Source: Micrasema longulum
Taxonomy: Eukaryota > Arthropoda > Insecta > Trichoptera > Brachycentridae
DNA: 64,000 nt
Reading direction: 5' to 3'
NCBI GenBank assembly: GCA_022494885.1
Contig: JAGVSM010003523.1
Span: forward strand, 186,001-250,000
The notes below the pieces were generated by a model that saw nothing but the letters and a program-made list of their open reading frames with translations, did not search any database and had not been told where the DNA came from. Positions 53,401 through 59,400 of this stretch are shown here, piece by piece. The translations under genes were made by a program, and so were the position numbers. Within the stretch, counting starts at the first letter, position 1; every line of letters begins with the position of its first letter.

Positions 53401-56400
53401 GCTTCGAGTCAAATTTTGAAATATGTATTTCGTGTAAATTTCAATTTCGTCCTGATTGTCGATAAACATCGGTCGTCATTTTGAATACTTCGACCTCTTT
53501 AGTCTTCAGTACTAAGTTTATTCGACTTTTTGAATAAATCTGCAGACTTTTTGAGATAACAATGAGTGATGCAGAAAATGTTCAACCTCACTCATTATCG
53601 CCGGTGGCTGGGCCCTCTCGATGCAGCGAATCGCGAAAAAGATCTCACAAATCGCCCGGTCCTTCATCGTCAGACACAGAGTCTCCCGAGCCGCGACAGC
53701 AAAAGCGGCTAAAAGTGTTGATGGACCCGAGAATAGACTATCTAGTCCAACAGATCGGAATTCTGACTGACGCGGTATTCCAAAGTCAAACCGGCACCAA
53801 TGTCGCAGCGCCAGGTAATACTTCTCCCGTAGAGTCGGAACTGCAAGAGGACGAAGATTTTCTCCAACAACCTCCCGGACTAGAGGAACACGTGGATGCT
53901 CAAGAAGAGCTGCAGCTGGATTTCCAGGAACCCAGCACGACAGTCAAGGAACCGGTCCATCCAAAAGCTAATCCAAACAGGATTCGAGCATTGGAAAAGC
54001 TCCAACACTTCGACAGTGATAACTGGGCCGGCGTGCGATACGCGGAGGTCCAGAAGAAATTTCTGGCAGAACCGTCGTTTGTTGAACTCAAAGTCAACGA
54101 CGAGCTCAGACGCTGTGATGTCAGCTCTTCTACTCAAGCTTCACTTGAAAAGTCTTTTGCTGCTCTATCGCACGCCCTCCTCATACAGAAAGAGGAGTTT
54201 CAGTCAGGGCTCCAAGCATTGGTGAATTGGGCCGCCGGCGAGAGCACGGCTCTTAACAAAAAGACCTTATTTGATAAGGTCAAATTTTTGTTTGCTCCCG
54301 ACTCCGCATACCAAAGGGTTTCTGAGGACATTCTTCAGATGGTATGTGGCAGGCGAACGGAGGCGGTGCAATTTCGCAGGAAAGCCATCCTCGGAGAAGT
54401 TAAAGATGAGCACGTCAGAGAGGGACTTAGCAGAATTCCTCCTAGCTCGGAACACCTGTTTAGCAAGGGAAATCTGACGTCTTTCCTATCTAGGGTAGGT
54501 ACTTCCGACAGGTTGACGGTAAAACCGGTGATACCTCAACCTTCATTGAGACCTCAGGTACCTATCAGGAAAAAGCCAGACAACCAGTTTTTTCGTGAGC
54601 AGCGAAGGCCTCTCACTAGCAAAAATCATGGTTTTCCCAAAGGAGGAGCTGGTCCCAGCAAGTTTTCTACAAAGAAAAAAGGGGGAGGCAAGCCCACCTC
54701 TGCTGGTTCAAAAGAGAACAAGCCTAGAGGAAGGCACACCCGTAATTGACGCCAGAAGGAATCCATTTCGTGGGGGGTGTTTAATGTTATTCCAGGCAGC
54801 TTGGTCGACACTGGGAGCACCAACATTTATGCTGGAAATGATCAGGGGGACACGGATACCCTTCGTGTCAAAACCTCCTTTGATAATGCCACACAAAAAT
54901 ACTTTAAACCAATTTTGCACACCGCCCTCTGCCGAGATGGACTTCCAAATAAAGGAACTTACCGAGACCGGTGTTCTGGAAGCTGCGGACTTATCTCCCA
55001 GCTTCCTATCAAAAATGTTCCTAACACCAAAATCGGACGGCTCCCTACGTGTAATCTTCAACTTGAAGTCTCTGAATCTGTTTTTAGACCCTGCTCCCTT
55101 CAAACTAATAAGCCACTACAAAGTTCCGGAATTTTTGCAACCAAAGGATTGGTTGACAAAAATAGACCTCTCACAAGCCTATTATCATCTCCCGATCGCA
55201 CCAAAGCATCGGAGATTCTTGCGCTTGGTCTACCGAGGAAATTTACTTCAGATGACAAGTCTGCCCTTTGGCCTTTCATCTGCTCCCAGAATGTTCGCGA
55301 CCCTTACAAATTGGGTAGCCGAGTTACTGCGTCGGAAGGGTATACGGACAATCGTGTATCTCGACGACTTCCTCCTTGCGAGCCAATCCAAGGAGGATCT
55401 AGGCCAACAGACACGGCTAGCAGTAGATACTCTACAATTTCTGGGGTGGAATGTAAATTTCCAAAAGTCAGTGCTCTCCCCAACACAAAACACAGAATAC
55501 CTGGGGATCGTATGGGACATGCGCAACAATCGCAAGTCCCTGTCAGAACGGAAGTGTACGGCATTCCACCAATCACTTCGAGCGATACTGTCTTGCCGGC
55601 AATGGTCTCTAAAGCAAGCGGAAAGTCTCCTGGGAAGGTTAAACTTTGCCAACTTCGTGGTAAAAAGAGGACGAATGCACTGCCGACAGTTGCAGATAGC
55701 GAGCAAATTGCTAAAGCACCTTCCACCAAGAAGGTTAGTCCCGATGACCGAGGAGTGCTTGCAGGCGTTAGAATGGTGGACAGAAAACTTGCACTCGTCA
55801 AACACCATTCACAAGGAAATGTTCAGCCATTTCCTGACAACAGACGCCTCAGACCTGGCTTGGGGAGCAACATTGGATGATTTAACTTTATCAGGTCAGT
55901 GGACCGACCTACAGAAAAAGTGGCATTCAAACCGGAAAGAGTTGTTCGCAGTGCTTGCAACCCTTCAACACTCAGCGCACAATCTCTCCGGTTCAGAAGT
56001 CTTAGTGCAATCGGACAACAAATCAGTAGTCGCATATATCTCCAAGGAAGGAGGCACCAAATCCATAACACTCTTAAATCTGACCCAAGACCTCCTGACC
56101 CTTGCAGACGAGTGGGATATCTCGCTGACAGCGCAGTTTCTTCCCGGAAAATACAACGGCGACGCAGATCACCTGTCTCGGGGAAAAACATCTCCGGAAT
56201 GGCACCTTTTACCAGCAGCAACCGAACTAATTTTCAATCACTTCGGACAACCCGATATAGACCTGTTCGCTTCCAAAACGGCACACGTGACTTCGGCGGC
56301 CTCCGTGGTGTAGTGGTCAAGACGCTTGACTCACGCACGGAAGGTTCCGGGTTCGATTCCCGGTGAGAACACAAAAATTAAAAATGTGATTACTCTCAAA

Positions 56401-59400
56401 CCTGGGTGCTCTGTGATGTAATTCACCACTGTAATTAGGCCTCCTGGCCTGTTGTGGTGCAAAAAAAAATGTAAAAATGTAAAAAAATGTAACATATGTT
56501 TCAAGAGATTGCACAGACTCGTGCGCAATCTTTCAGAACGCTTTCAGTCAATGTTGGGATTACAATCTTGCCTGGATTTTTCCCCCGCCAAACTTAATAC
56601 CACGAATTCTAGCACACCTGAACAAGGCAACCGGAACCTTTCTCCTTGCAGTCCCGAGGTGGCCGAGGGCGTTCTGGCGACCAGACTTAATACGCCGATC
56701 ATTAGCACCGCCATTGAAAATAGCCAACTTGGAATCTGTACTAATCGACACATCAACCAGCAAACCTCCACCCAAAATCCAAGAACTGGAAATAGAAGTA
56801 TGGAAAATTGGGGGTGGGACAGCGTTTTGAACAGATGGAATCCAGAAGAGAAGAATTTACTTCTATCAGGATGGCGAACTTCGACAATAAATACTTATAA
56901 GCCAGCTTGGGACAGATGGTGCCGCTGGGCATCAAAGAACAATTTCCATCCTAACAAACCTACTGCAAACCAGGTGGCCAGGTACTTGGCACAGTTGTTT
57001 ATTGAGGAGAAATTGTCATATAACACTATACTAGTGCATAAGTCAGCAATAGCAACGTTCTGTAACCCAACGGCTGAAGAAAGTCTTAGTTCAAATTTTT
57101 TAGTAAAACATACTCTGAAAGCGATAGCTATGGCAAAATCTACTCTTCCAAAATCTCCAATCTGGAATCCACAGATTGTAAAAGACTGGCTATGTAAAAA
57201 TAGTCCTAAATTTATTTATTTTTTTTATTTTATTTTATTATTTTTTCACGCCCATAAGGCTTTTACATACATGAAAATTTTACAAAATATAAGTATATGA
57301 ACAACTTTAAATTTAAAAAATACAATATAAAGCAACAAAAGATAGAACGGTGTTAAGAAGTAAAGTCGGTATAAAAAAAGAAGATGAGTATATAAACAGC
57401 ATAGATTTAAAAAAAAACACAATGTAAAGAAATAAAATAAAGGAACAAAATAAAGGAACAGTGTTAAGAAGTATAGTTGGTATAAAAATAAAAAGATGAG
57501 TGTATTAACAACATAAATTTTTTTAAAAATATATAATATACTGTAATAAAATATAGAACTGTGTTTTAAAGTTAAGTTGGTTTTAAAAAAAATTAAAGCA
57601 ATATATATATATTTCTATTTTTTTTAATAAGCTAAAGAAATACAATTAAAGGTTTAAAGCAGCTAGGTACATAATGTTATAAAATACAATATGAACAGAA
57701 TATTAAGTTCTATTTGATAAGGAACATATACATTGATATTTAAAATTTACAAGACTCCCGCTAAAGACATCGATGTTGTTAGCATATTGGTTCGCGAGTA
57801 CATGCATCCGCATTACTGGCGAATTCGCGCAGTAATTGGTCGATGATGGACCGCAGTAGAACAAAGTATTACATCGGGTAACTCGACCAGGCACTCGCAC
57901 ATTAATCAAATTGATAAGTTCACAACAATCGAACATCGACATTATTATTTTAAACAAAAAAAGCAAGTCATTTAATTTTCGTCTGTTTTCTAATGTTTGG
58001 ATGTTTAAATAATCATTAAGTATGAGTAATTTATGTATTCAATCGGTATACTTAATTTAAAATTGATAAAACGCAAAAATTTATGCTGAACTCTTTCGAT
58101 GTCCTTAACATGAACCCTGTAATGCGGTGACCATATAACTGAGTTATACTCGAGTTGACTTCGCACTAGGGCAATATACAATGTTTTCATTATGTTTATA
58201 GACTCAAAATCCCGTATCGTTCGAAGCAAAAATCCCAAGGTTCTCATGCTCTTATTTGTAATGTTTTGTATATGTTTAATAAAACTCAGTTTTTCGTCAA
58301 AAAGAATACCTAAGTCTGTCATCTCTGTAACTTTTTCTAAAGGTGATGAATTTATTTTATACGTGAAAACGATGGGATTCCTGTTGCGGCAGAATGTCAT
58401 AATTTTGCATTTTTGAATATTAAGAAATAAATTATTTTTTTTACACCAATTATACAAATTATTAATATTTGATTGCAGAGTTTCACAATGATTAATGTCC
58501 GATATTTTTTTTAATATTTTAATATCGTCCGCAAAAAGCAAAACTTCGACATCATGGAAACAGGATGTAATGTCATTTACGAACATTAGAAAAAGAACAG
58601 GCCCTAGGTGACTGCCTTGTAGAAGACCACTAGAGGCAGAAAAACAGTCTGATTTTACATTTTTGATTTTTACATATAGATACCTGTCAGATAGATAGGC
58701 TCGAAACCAATCAAGGATAGCTCCACGAAAACCCAAACCATACAGCTTACTTAGTAATATTTTGTGAGAGACTTTGTCAAACGCCTTAGTAAAATCGGTG
58801 TATATACTATCAACTTGATTTTTATCATTAAAGGCTTCCGATATGTAATTATGGTAAAACATTAGGTTTGTGGCAGTTGACCGCGCCTTTATAAAACCGT
58901 GTTGTTTAGTGTCTATTATATTTGAGACATCATGTTGAATTTGGTCAAGTATGAGTGACTCAAAAAGTTTGGGTATGACTGATTGGATGCATATAGGACG
59001 GTAGTTTTTAATATCTGAGTCGTCCCCCTTTTTAAAAATTGGAGTTATATAGCTAGATTTCCATTTGGAGGGAAAACATCCCATTGACAATAGTTTATTG
59101 AAAAACGTGGTGAGAGGTTCAGCTATAACTGAGGCACATTTTTTGAGAAAAATAGGCGGAACATTATCAGGACCTGCTGATTTATTTTCATCTCAAGAGA
59201 GTAGTCTCTTCTTACAAGACAACATATTAATTTGACAGTTTGAAAGCGTAATTGTTTTATCAAAAGTAAAGGTTGGAATCTTATCATCTGGAATAGGTTC
59301 ATCATACACTTCCTTAAAGAAATTTGCAAAAAGGTTTACAATATTTTCAGTGCCATTCACCAATTTTCCATCTAGATGCATAGCACTTGGATATTCGAAA

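Noticed and set aside
54777..55880. 367-codon plus-strand frame as a gene
   Set aside because: Shadow of the DIRS RT/RNase H frame, which carries all catalytic motifs in the other phase. Same for antisense frames 55248-55808 and 55304-55801.
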